Source: Sulfurimonas sp. HSL3-7 (lineage in GTDB: Bacteria > Campylobacterota > Campylobacteria > Campylobacterales > Sulfurimonadaceae). Taken from it: a DNA stretch of 64,000 bases. How positions within the stretch are numbered: the stretch's first letter is position 1; each line of letters begins with the position of its first letter. The stretch lies in contig NZ_CP147919.1 in NCBI RefSeq assembly GCF_039645985.1, forward strand, positions 2,542,001-2,606,000, read 5' to 3'. A program made the position numbers and the translations under genes. This document shows positions 34,459-42,274 of this stretch, in pieces. The notes under the pieces are model-generated. The model worked only from the letters and a program-made list of their open reading frames with translations, made no database searches and was not told where the DNA came from.

Positions 34459-36439
34459 GATAGTCCCTTATTATTGCTCTAATATCATCCTCATCACCAT
34501 CGCTTGAGTCCTCCATATTCAAATTCAACAATGGAATGTCTTCACCCTCAATCAGCTCTAACATTCTTTTTTCTTTTTCTAATATCCTACTATGTATAGT
34601 CTGATCAACAGTGTCTGTAGAAAGAAGATAATAATAGTTGACTACATCTTCTTGATCAAGACCATATCTATGGACCCTATCTTTTGATTGCATATACATA
34701 GATGCATTGAAGTTTTTTTCTAAATAGATTGCATTGTGACAAGCCTTATGCAAAGAGATAGACTCACCTACTGCAAATGGATTTGCAATAATTACTTTAA
34801 AAGGACAATCTGACCTATGAAACCTTTCAATAATCTTTTCACGTGTCAATATCTCTTCTGGAGTATCATCATTTTCATTCGGAGTACCCCCAAAGAGCAA
34901 TTCACATTCAATACCTAGGTCCTTCAGATAATCTTTTAAATCAAAAATGTTCTGAACAAAGATAGTCCAAATTATCACTTTTCCATCTGCACCATCTTTT
35001 AAAAATATTTTATTTAGAAGTTCTTTGATTGCTAGGAACTTTGGAGGTATCTCATCCTGCGGGTTATATGATTTAATCAACTTCATGACTTCTTTGTCAT
35101 CAACATTTAAATTACTCGACAATCCCTCTTCATCTAAATAACTATCTAATGCCTTATTCAGTAGTTTTGGATTGGTAACACACTGCATCAAACGAACTAA
35201 TTTAGCTTTTTGTAATTTGTTTATAAAACTATCTGTACTTGTCTCTTGCTCAAAATAATCAATATACTTTTTTTCTATATATTCATATATCACTTTTTGA
35301 CTTTTACTCATTGAGACCATAATCGGTTCATTCTCAATTGGATCCGGTAAATTAAGGTCAGACTTTTTTACCCTAATAAAGAATGGAGAGATATTCTCTA
35401 TCAATATTTTTATATCTTGCAATGCCTTAGGTGTCTTTTCCTCTGATAACATCTGTAAATAATTAACGGGAAAACCAATAACATTTTTAGATGGCCAAAT
35501 AAACTTATAAAGATTATATAAGTCTTGATAACCATTAGGTGCGGGTGTCCCTGTCAACACAACTCTAGCCGTAGCATACTTTGCAATAGAAAGAATAGCT
35601 TCTGCTTGCTTTCCACCCGTCACATTTTTGATTTTATGTGCTTCATCCAGTACTACCATCACCTTGTTACGGTTCAAGTAAGCTTTGATATTCTCAATAT
35701 CTGATTCACTTGATGCACTCTGGTATGATATTAATGTTATCTCTGTATAGTCATCTGAATAAAAATGTGCTTTTCTATCATAAGGTGCTACACCAACTAA
35801 TTCACGTACTGATGTCCCTTTACCAAAACACTCAACGTATTCATTTTTCCAAGGAGCAAAGGCCGCTAATGGACAAATAATCAATAGTCTATCAACGTGC
35901 TTACTATTCGTGATGGGAAGGCTTTTAAGGTAAGCATATGCACTATAGACGATTGATGTCTTTCCCGCACCCGGGACTGAAAAATTACAAGCATTCTGTG
36001 AGTATGCTAAATGGTAACCTGAAAGTAACTGTAGATCATATAGCTCACGTTTTAACTTACTTTCAATAACATTGGTGAAATTTTCAAAGTCATCATCCCC
36101 ATGTTCGTTGTTTCGGATTCTTTTTGCTTTGATAGAAAACTTGTTAAAGTTGTCATTTTCCCGATCCATATCATGCACAAGATCCTGAGCTTTGTCTGTC
36201 TTTTGATAAGGGATACTAAATTTATCTAATAACCTCAATACTGCAGCATATTGTTTCTCTTCATCATCATATTCGTTTGGATATTTTTCTGTACTAAAAG
36301 GAATTACTATTTGATTTACATCATTAAAAGAAGCACCAATACTTTCAAAATTAGACCTTGCTCTGCGTTTATTCTTAATAGCTTCCAAATCACCTTTTAA
36401 AACAAAAGCATTATCGAGAACATCAATTTGTATATTCAT
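34430..36439 (-). CDS. SNF2-family DNA translocase/helicase
   Basis: 669 aa. Superfamily 2 motifs in order: I FSVPGAGKTSIVYSA, II VVLDEAHKIKN, III LTGTPAPN, then IANPFAVGESISLHKA (V) and QSKDRVHRYGLDQ (VI), which is the SNF2 form (QxxxRxHRxG). The N-terminal 130 residues are unassigned and may recognise the target. Such enzymes move along DNA using ATP, and in restriction systems they drive cleavage by a partner. It lies 4 nt after the ParB-like gene and overlaps the nuclease gene. Confidence 0.85.
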   Translation of the reverse strand: MNIQIDVLDNAFVLKGDLEAIKNKRRARSNFESIGASFNDVNQIVIPFSTEKYPNEYDDEEKQYAAVLRLLDKFSIPYQKTDKAQDLVHDMDRENDNFNKFSIKAKRIRNNEHGDDDFENFTNVIESKLKRELYDLQLLSGYHLAYSQNACNFSVPGAGKTSIVYSAYAYLKSLPITNSKHVDRLLIICPLAAFAPWKNEYVECFGKGTSVRELVGVAPYDRKAHFYSDDYTEITLISYQSASSESDIENIKAYLNRNKVMVVLDEAHKIKNVTGGKQAEAILSIAKYATARVVLTGTPAPNGYQDLYNLYKFIWPSKNVIGFPVNYLQMLSEEKTPKALQDIKILIENISPFFIRVKKSDLNLPDPIENEPIMVSMSKSQKVIYEYIEKKYIDYFEQETSTDSFINKLQKAKLVRLMQCVTNPKLLNKALDSYLDEEGLSSNLNVDDKEVMKLIKSYNPQDEIPPKFLAIKELLNKIFLKDGADGKVIIWTIFVQNIFDLKDYLKDLGIECELLFGGTPNENDDTPEEILTREKIIERFHRSDCPFKVIIANPFAVGESISLHKACHNAIYLEKNFNASMYMQSKDRVHRYGLDQEDVVNYYYLLSTDTVDQTIHSRILEKEKRMLELIEGEDIPLLNLNMEDSSDGDEDDIRAIIRDYHDRKTARSG

Positions 36440-36443
36440 TCTT

Positions 36444-37730
36444 TTAATCTCTTATATCGACAATTTTAATAAATCCCTCTGCTAGTTTTCTAATTTCATG
36501 ACTTATTTCCCTGATTTCTTTTCCTCTAAAAGCATCGATATCTGTATTGACTGATTGCAAAGTCCGTCTTGCTCTCTCTAGTAATTCCATTGGTGAATTT
36601 GCCTCTTTCTGATCATCAAGGTCTCTTTTTGTTCTACCTATATTTTCTTTCATTGAAGGCTCGACTTTTGACTTCCAGTCACTATCTCTCCCTCTTATGA
36701 TATCTTCTATTTCTTCACCTGGTCTTTCAGACCTAAGTTCTTCCAAAGACTTTTCTTGATCATTTATTGGGTCAATCCGTTCATCGTATCTTTTCACAAA
36801 TTCTCGCCAAACTTTTTCATGGCTAAAAAAACCTTGTCCTTTCGCAGGATTACCTATATCTCTTATATTGTGAGCTGTTCTAAAACCTGCCCTAATATAA
36901 TCAAAATAAATATTTTTGAGATCATCGATATCATCTTTTTCAGGTTGCCAATCCCTTCCTCGTATTCCCTTTCCAGTTGTCTGTGTTTCCAAATATCCTC
37001 TTAAATCCACAAAAGGACCTTCTACAGTTTCTTCATTTAACCTAGTATACATACCACCGTAACCATATGCTTCTAAATATTCTTCCATAAGTGCAAGAAT
37101 CTCTAAGTAATTCTTTATATCTGAAGGCTTTTTACCCATCATCTTCGCAATCTCTTCATTTGAAAAGTCCTGAGAAAGTTCACTACACTTTAAATATTGT
37201 TCGATAGCATTGTAGTCTACTTTTTCATCGACCCCCATTTGATACATCGTCTCAAGTTTTCTGATTTCTTTTGGATTGGATTGTAATGTTTCATCGAGGA
37301 CAATAGCTTTAAAGTAGGTTGGTGTGCTTTTTGTTTCCTCAGCGATTTTTTTAAGTAACATACATCGTCGGTTTCCATCTATAACTACCCCATCTTTAGT
37401 AACAATTCCGAACTCAAGCTGACCATTTTCAATAATATTTTTCTTGGTCTCTTTGTTCCTGTTTACTTTAGAGTTCCATAAAAAATCAACTATTAGTTTT
37501 TCACCCTTTTTCGTTGTGGCATCTATTGGTCCATGTTGTTTTTCATATGTTTTTACAAAGGTCCCTATTCGACCATTATATTGATTAAATATCAATAGCT
37601 CAACAGGAATCTCAAAAACTGGTAGTTTTTGAACTTTATCCATATATCTTATCTCTTTACTTGAATAAGGATTGTCCTTTTTTCTATCCATTAGTTCCTG
37701 AATCTTTTGTGTTCTTAATTTTGCATCCAT
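36444..37730 (-). CDS. ParB/Srx-fold protein in the defence operon
   Basis: 428 aa. The segment ENGQLEFGIVTKDGVVIDGNRRCMLLKKI matches the ParB N-terminal (ParB/sulfiredoxin) core, in which GNRR replaces GERR. An HTH-like part follows (FSNEEIAKMMGKKPSDIKNYL), then a charged helical C-terminal region. In chromosome partition ParB-fold domains bind CTP and DNA; related folds also occur in phosphorothioate and restriction operons. No ParA is nearby, so partition is unlikely. TAGGGA precedes the ATG. Confidence 0.72.
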   Translation of the reverse strand: MDAKLRTQKIQELMDRKKDNPYSSKEIRYMDKVQKLPVFEIPVELLIFNQYNGRIGTFVKTYEKQHGPIDATTKKGEKLIVDFLWNSKVNRNKETKKNIIENGQLEFGIVTKDGVVIDGNRRCMLLKKIAEETKSTPTYFKAIVLDETLQSNPKEIRKLETMYQMGVDEKVDYNAIEQYLKCSELSQDFSNEEIAKMMGKKPSDIKNYLEILALMEEYLEAYGYGGMYTRLNEETVEGPFVDLRGYLETQTTGKGIRGRDWQPEKDDIDDLKNIYFDYIRAGFRTAHNIRDIGNPAKGQGFFSHEKVWREFVKRYDERIDPINDQEKSLEELRSERPGEEIEDIIRGRDSDWKSKVEPSMKENIGRTKRDLDDQKEANSPMELLERARRTLQSVNTDIDAFRGKEIREISHEIRKLAEGFIKIVDIRD

Positions 37731-37779
37731 CTATCATCCCTATTTATTAGTAAATATATGTATTGTAACTAAATAGTTT

Positions 37780-39414
37780 TCATCTGTTTATATAAATTAT
37801 CTTGAGTTCATTTAAAACATAAAAACCTACAGCAATAACATAAGGAAGACCTGTCAACTCATTATCTATAAAGATATTTTTATTAAAGTCCTCTTCCACA
37901 ATATTATTATCAATAAACTCACGTATCAAGTTAAGCAATTCGTACGGTCCAATATCGTTATTTATTTTTCTTTCTTTCTCAGTCTTACAATGATTTTCTT
38001 GAAGACGAGTTGCATCCGTCAATTTGTATTTGAAGGACTCAATAAAGCTTTGCATTACTTTTTGATGTTCAATATTAAACATTTCTAATACAATTTTAGG
38101 CCTATATACTTTTGCTCTAGGACCTTGACTTCTATGTATTTCAACTTCCCATTTAAAGCTACTATTTTCAAAGTCAGAGTTATAGTTTGTTAGCTCCACT
38201 CGAAACACATTACGTATAAGATAGGGGATATGATATTTGAATTTTGCAGTAATTTTTTTGGGCTTTTCTATATTCAAATGGAAAATATCTAAATTCAAGT
38301 TCATAAAGTCATCAAGAGCTTTATCATTAAATTTAATAGGAATATAAGTTGTCGGGACTTCACACAAATTGTATTCTGCAATGGACTTCGCAATCGCAAA
38401 TGACATTTTTGGAGGTACGGAATTTCCTACTAGTTTGTATTTAATACTTTTACTCTTCCCATAAAATCTGTAATCTAAGGGATAGCTCATAATACAACCT
38501 ATTTCTCTCACTGTCGGTACTCTATATCTATTTTCCTCTGGAATGTAAGGGTATATAATAGACTCTCGAGCGCATGAAGACATTGTTGCCATAATAGTTC
38601 TTGATGGCTTATCTAAATTTTCAGGAAAAGACATCTTTCCCATATACCCTTTATCTTGTTTCAGCCTTTTTGCTTTTTTCCATTCAAAATCCGCAACTTC
38701 CATTACATAGTGATGATCAGTGATATCTTTAGATACCAAGTCGAAGTCATTATAATTAGGATCTTGTATTGTTTCTTCTAAATTATTTTTAGGAGGTTTT
38801 AGAAATTTCAAAACATCATTTACTGTTCTTGTATCTTCATCATTGACTATGGTTTGTTCAGGTTCCGGAAAGTCACCACAAAAGTACCTTTTTCTATTTG
38901 AAGCAACACCAAAATATTTTGAATTATAAACTTTTGATGATGGATATTTCACCTTCAGTTTGCCCTCACTATCTATCCCTAATTCTTCGTATGTGTACTC
39001 ATCTTTTATATATGAAACAACATTAGGTACATTTTCTAAAACCCAATGCTTCAGTATTGAGTCTTTCTTCATCTTTTTTCTTGCAATAATTCTTAGATAA
39101 GCCTCAATTAATTGTATACCTAACGACTTGTCAGCTTTACCTGATCTATTAGAATTTGAGAAAGATGTACATGGCGGAGAGCCTATAATCACTTCCGTAT
39201 CTGGAATAAGTTGATGGAATTCATCATCAGGAAGGTTAGAAATTTGTATTACATCACCTAGATATGTATTTGCATTTGGATGGTTAGCATGATGCGTTGT
39301 CACTGCTGGTTGCCATCGATCCACAGCAAATACAACCTCAAAGCCCGCTAATTTAAAGCCTTCTGAAAAGCCCCCTCCACCACAAAAAAAGTCTGCTACC
39401 TTATATTTTTTCAA
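37780..39414 (-). CDS. dcm: DNA (cytosine-5)-methyltransferase
   Basis: 544 aa. C5-methylase motifs: I ADFFCGGGGFSEGFKLAG, IV IGSPPCTSFSNSNRSG with the catalytic Cys, VI VLENVPNV, VIII-like FGVASNRKRYF, and X YKLVGNSVPP. A C-terminal extension of about 180 residues after motif X is not recognised and might bind partner proteins. It begins at a TTG codon. Unlike a type II pair, no simple restriction endonuclease is next to it; a Vsr gene is upstream and the ParB-like gene 49 nt downstream. Confidence 0.9.
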   Translation of the reverse strand: MKKYKVADFFCGGGGFSEGFKLAGFEVVFAVDRWQPAVTTHHANHPNANTYLGDVIQISNLPDDEFHQLIPDTEVIIGSPPCTSFSNSNRSGKADKSLGIQLIEAYLRIIARKKMKKDSILKHWVLENVPNVVSYIKDEYTYEELGIDSEGKLKVKYPSSKVYNSKYFGVASNRKRYFCGDFPEPEQTIVNDEDTRTVNDVLKFLKPPKNNLEETIQDPNYNDFDLVSKDITDHHYVMEVADFEWKKAKRLKQDKGYMGKMSFPENLDKPSRTIMATMSSCARESIIYPYIPEENRYRVPTVREIGCIMSYPLDYRFYGKSKSIKYKLVGNSVPPKMSFAIAKSIAEYNLCEVPTTYIPIKFNDKALDDFMNLNLDIFHLNIEKPKKITAKFKYHIPYLIRNVFRVELTNYNSDFENSSFKWEVEIHRSQGPRAKVYRPKIVLEMFNIEHQKVMQSFIESFKYKLTDATRLQENHCKTEKERKINNDIGPYELLNLIREFIDNNIVEEDFNKNIFIDNELTGLPYVIAVGFYVLNELKIIYINR

Positions 39415-39436
39415 TTATTAAATCCATTTACTTTAA

Positions 39437-39892
39437 CTATTTATTAGAAGTATCTAACATCTCTCGTATTTTAGCGACAAATATCATAGGATCTTGTTTT
39501 AGTTGACATTCCCAAATAACTAATGTCCTCCAATCATCTTTTTCCAACTGTTCTAACTTCTTTTTATCTCGTTCTACATTCTTTTTGAATTTATCTTCCC
39601 AGAATTCAATATGTACTTTCGGCATAGACGGATTGCAATGTGGACACCTATGCCAAAAACAGCCATTAATAAAAATTGCAATTTTTTTCCCCGGAAAAGC
39701 AATATCAGGTCTTCCCGGAGCCTTCTTCCAATGTAGTCTGTATCCTCTTATTCCATTATGCCAAAGCGCTTTTCTTAAAAGTAACTCTGGCTTTGTATTT
39801 TTTGCTTTAATCGCACTCATGTTTTTTGAAATTTGTTCATTTTTAGGAATTGGAGCTCGACCATCTCTAGAGTATTTCTTTTTACTATTCAT
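39437..39892 (-). CDS. vsr: Vsr-type very short patch repair endonuclease
   Basis: 151 aa. Vsr hallmarks are NMSAIKAKNTKPELLLRK, GYRLHWKKAPGRPDIAFPGKK with the catalytic Asp, and INGCFWHRCPHC with the zinc ligands. Vsr nicks T:G mismatches left by deamination of 5-methylcytosine, so it normally travels with a C5 methylase, as here. ATG at 39892; an upstream TTG two codons earlier is also possible. First gene of the operon. Confidence 0.9.
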   Translation of the reverse strand: MNSKKKYSRDGRAPIPKNEQISKNMSAIKAKNTKPELLLRKALWHNGIRGYRLHWKKAPGRPDIAFPGKKIAIFINGCFWHRCPHCNPSMPKVHIEFWEDKFKKNVERDKKKLEQLEKDDWRTLVIWECQLKQDPMIFVAKIREMLDTSNK

Positions 39893-40061
39893 TTGCAAAT
39901 AATAACATTTTAAGTAAAAAAACCAACGAACCCATAGTAAGATATGAACTTGATTATTAAATCATAAGAGATATTATGAAAATTGAAAAAAGAGGACAGT
40001 TGCCTGAGGAAAAGGGGACAGGCTACTTTTTCTAAAAAAGTGGCAAGAAAACTATGTTTCT

Positions 40062-40173
40062 CATTCTTTTCTTTTTCACAAGAAAAGAACCAAAAGAAAA
40101 TCGTCGTTGCGCGAATCGCTCGCTGCTCCCGGCTTTTTGCCTCCGCAGCGGCTTTCAAGGCACGCTTAACGAC
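40062..40173. repeat. 112-bp direct repeat, copy 1
   Basis: Begins CATTCTTTTCTTTTTC, contains the inverted repeat TTCTTTTCTT / AAGAAAAGAA, and ends GCACGCTTAACGAC. Differs from copy 2 (40417-40528) at two positions that I can see (CAC against CGT near its start). Confidence 0.9.
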
Positions 40174-40416
40174 CTTCTGTCTATTGATTTATCCGCTAGC
40201 TAATTAGAGTTTAAGAGCTTCGACACGTCGAAACGCATCAATAAAATGGACCTTTGGGTCTTGAGCGCGATCCTTGTAAGCCATCCCGGAGGCAGTAGTG
40301 CCGGGAGGGATGAGCGTTTCGCGAAAGGCCGCTTTTTACGCTACTTTTTTTAAAAAAGTGGCAGAAAACAATTTGCTTTACAAAAGCAGATTCATCTGTA
40401 GATGAAACAGATTGTT

Positions 40417-40528
40417 CATTCTTTTCTTTTTCGTAAGAAAAGAACCAAAAGAAAATCGTCGTTGCGCGAATCGCTCGCTGCTCCCGGCTTTTTGCCTCCG
40501 CAGCGGCTTTCAAGGCACGCTTAACGAC
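40417..40528. repeat. 112-bp direct repeat, copy 2
   Basis: Same orientation and length as 40062-40173, 355 bp away. Lies just downstream of the stop of the RhuM-like gene. The repeats probably belong to a dispersed intergenic family. Confidence 0.9.
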
Positions 40529-40573
40529 ATTCTGCCACTTGAATTAATGCGCTTCGGTATACCGAAGCGGTGA

Positions 40574-41422
40574 TCAGCTGTAGATCTCCTTCACCCGCTC
40601 CGTTAGCGCCAGCGAGTCCTTCTCCATCTTTGAAAAAGCAAACCATTTCCTGCCCAAGTCTTTCAGTGAAGCGCCGATGTGATAGACCTCATCGTCATCG
40701 ATGATGAGAAACCTGTCATGCGCATCCGCAAACTTCCGGATCTCTATAGCGGGATACTGGGCATTGTGCTTTTTCAGATCAAGCGCCAGTTTTTTCGGGA
40801 CGCTTTTCGTGTAGATAACGGCACTGCACCCCTTGGCGCGTTTGTCCAGCATGGTCAGCACCGATTCGTCGACATAGTTGTCGATGAGCACGATGGAGCG
40901 TTCAGCACTTTTGATGAGATTGGAAACGAACACATAGGCATCAAAGATCTGCCCGTCGTAGAAGATGCCCTGCTTTGGTCTGAGGGATTGATTTTCCATC
41001 GCGTTAAATACCTGTTCTAACTTTTTGTCGGTCAAAACCTGTTTCTCTTCCAGCACATCCAAGCGTTTTTGATCTAACGTATACCCTTTTAAAAGATGCT
41101 GTTTCAATACACTTGTCGCCCAGATACGAAACTGAACACCCTGCTTTGATTTCACTCTATATCCAACGGAGATAATGACATCAAGATTATAACTATTGAC
41201 ATTATACGATTTGCCATCGCTCGCAGTTGTCCGGAAATTCCGGACAACTGCATCTTTCTCCAATTCACCCTCTTTAAATATATTATTGATATGTTCCGAA
41301 ATGGTCTTTTTGCTCTTGCCAAAAAGTTCTTCCATCTGTTTTTGATTTAACCAGACGGTTTCATCTTCCATCGTTGCATCTAAAACCACCAAACCATCAT
41401 CATACATGATAATGTCACTCAC
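40574..41422 (-). CDS. RhuM-family protein with a PLD-like C-terminus
   Basis: 282 aa. The N-terminal 120 residues are the RhuM (virulence RhuM) type: VWLNQKQMEELFGKSKKTISEHINNIFKE, VVRNFRTTASDGKSYNV, YNLDVIISVGYRVKS, FRIWATSVLKQHL. The C-terminal part has KFADAHDRFLIIDDDEVYHIGASLKDLGRKWFAF read in pieces, a single phospholipase-D-like HxR...D motif. RhuM proteins are typical of genomic islands; function unproven, DNA-related activity likely. Probable GTG start at 41422, overlapping the stop of the radC remnant; ATG at 41407 is the alternative. Confidence 0.82.
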   Translation of the reverse strand: MSDIIMYDDGLVVLDATMEDETVWLNQKQMEELFGKSKKTISEHINNIFKEGELEKDAVVRNFRTTASDGKSYNVNSYNLDVIISVGYRVKSKQGVQFRIWATSVLKQHLLKGYTLDQKRLDVLEEKQVLTDKKLEQVFNAMENQSLRPKQGIFYDGQIFDAYVFVSNLIKSAERSIVLIDNYVDESVLTMLDKRAKGCSAVIYTKSVPKKLALDLKKHNAQYPAIEIRKFADAHDRFLIIDDDEVYHIGASLKDLGRKWFAFSKMEKDSLALTERVKEIYS

Positions 41423-41508
41423 AATATCCCCTCTTTACTCAAGATCACATGGTCCAGCAGCTTTTCCCTGGGTTTGTCATGCCGGTAGAGATCGTTTATA
41501 GTTTTCAT
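41419..41508 (-). pseudogene. truncated radC (N-terminal 29 codons)
   Basis: Reads MKTINDLYRHDKPREKLLDH, continues a few codons and stops. The DKPREKLL motif is the conserved start of RadC/JAB-domain proteins, which normally run to about 220 aa. The stop overlaps the GTG of the RhuM-like gene, so the stub may now act as a translational lead-in for it. RadC genes are common in mobile islands. Confidence 0.6.
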
Positions 41509-41690
41509 TTAAACATTATATATTAATATTTTTCAACATTAATAAATGCAGTACTGTTAAAAACTCTATTCAGCTCATGCTTAACGCTGTCGGCGATTTT
41601 CAACACGGCATGGCTTTACCTCATCTTCTTTGAAAACCTTCTCGAAAAAGCTAAGTACTTTCATTAATAATTTTTTTATGTAGATAGCTC
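41509..41690. other. AT-rich intergenic region before the first structured RNA element
   Basis: Nothing coding seen. AT-rich tracts around 41509-41550 include an imperfect palindrome (AATATTTTTCAACATTAATAA). Confidence 0.4.
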
Positions 41691-41696
41691 TATACT
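41691..41696 (+). promoter_or_regulatory. -10 box TATACT of structured RNA element, copy 1
   Basis: TATACT occurs at the same distance from the conserved AGTACGTACG start in both copies (compare 44115-44120), while the sequence further upstream has diverged. Conservation of just this box supports an active promoter. Confidence 0.55.
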
Positions 41697-41702
41697 AGTT
41701 AT

Positions 41703-42185
41703 TAAGTACGTACGGTTATTTGAACAAAGGTACCTGAAAAGGAAGCCCATGATACAAAAACGCGTTTTGACGGTTTTGGGTCTGGAGACGCTGATGGAAG
41801 CAACCCCTAACAGAGAGTTGGGATTGAGAGAAAGAGCGACGAAAGATCGGGTGAAAAGGTAAGATGGCCTCTGTGAAGAGCTGAAGGCAGGTCCATGCAG
41901 GTTGACTGCGGGGTGCGCACGACAATGTTGCACCTGTTACGAGGCCTTATGCGCTTTGGCATTCACAGACAAGATGGCTGGCAGGCCCATTTCTTAATCA
42001 GAAACGTCGCACCGAAGAGCGGCTTGCGACAACTGCGAGGCCCTATGCCCCTTCGGGTCCGCCATCTGGCAAGTGTTGTTAACACCGCCTGCGACCATAA
42101 ACCGCCTCAGGGAGCATGAGTGCTCCCGGGATGCCGCGTGAAGCGGCATCTTCAATCCACTTCTCCACGTTTTCCCCTGTTTTTA
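41703..42185 (+). ncRNA. candidate structured non-coding RNA, copy 1 (about 480 nt)
   Basis: Homologous over its length to 44127-44610. Stems are conserved while loops vary. GTCGCACCG / CGG-CT-TGCGAC (42006-42030) has loop AAGAG here and ACTAA in copy 2. GCAG / CTGC has loop GTTGA against CTCTA. GTGTT / AACAC (42073-42085) corresponds to GGTGTC / GACGCC in copy 2, with compensatory changes. GGGAGCA / TGCTCCC (42110-42127) is followed by GATGCCGC / GCGGCATC (42130-42150). The element ends in a pyrimidine-rich tract (TTTTCCCCTGTTTTTAC). The gene to its right is on the other strand. No known RNA family recognised. Confidence 0.7.
41749..41862 (+). CDS. conserved short ORF (37 aa) inside structured RNA copy 1
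   Basis: AAAAGGAAGCCC precedes the ATG at good spacing. The product begins MIQKRVLTVLGLETLMEA and contains TPNRELG. Copy 2 has an ORF in the same place with TVLGLExLxxAxPNRELG in common. In the shared core, five of eight base differences I count fall at third codon positions, which suggests, weakly, protein-level conservation. Confidence 0.4.
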   Translation: MIQKRVLTVLGLETLMEATPNRELGLRERATKDRVKR

Positions 42186-42274
42186 CTTACTGACCAAGTT
42201 TGACCTCAAACCCTTTGGAGCGGATGATTTTCCGAACTTCTGCGATAAAAGGGCACCCGTATGGCGGCAGGCGG

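Larger units (their letters stand above)
39893..40573. other. non-coding boundary region with direct repeats at the right edge of the defence operon
   Basis: No credible gene. The two short open frames found here read through the repeat copies and have no ribosome-binding sites. The region holds two related modules, each a CTACTTTTT(C/T)TAAAAAAGTG hairpin-like stretch followed by a 112-bp repeat. Confidence 0.6.

Noticed and set aside
36444-37730. The ParB-like gene as a plasmid or chromosome partition protein
   Set aside because: No ParA and no parS-like palindromes are near, and the gene sits inside the methylase-helicase operon.
33508-39892. The defence operon as DISARM, Dnd or an ordinary type II system
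   Set aside because: No DUF1998 or PLD gene, no DndA-E, and no single endonuclease gene paired with the methylase. SNF2 plus ParB-like plus DUF3883 does not fit those sets.
39910-40513. Two minus-strand open frames with nearly the same start (MKAAAEAKSREQRAIRATT)
   Set aside because: They are readings of the two 112-bp repeats, diverge completely outside them and have no ribosome-binding sites.
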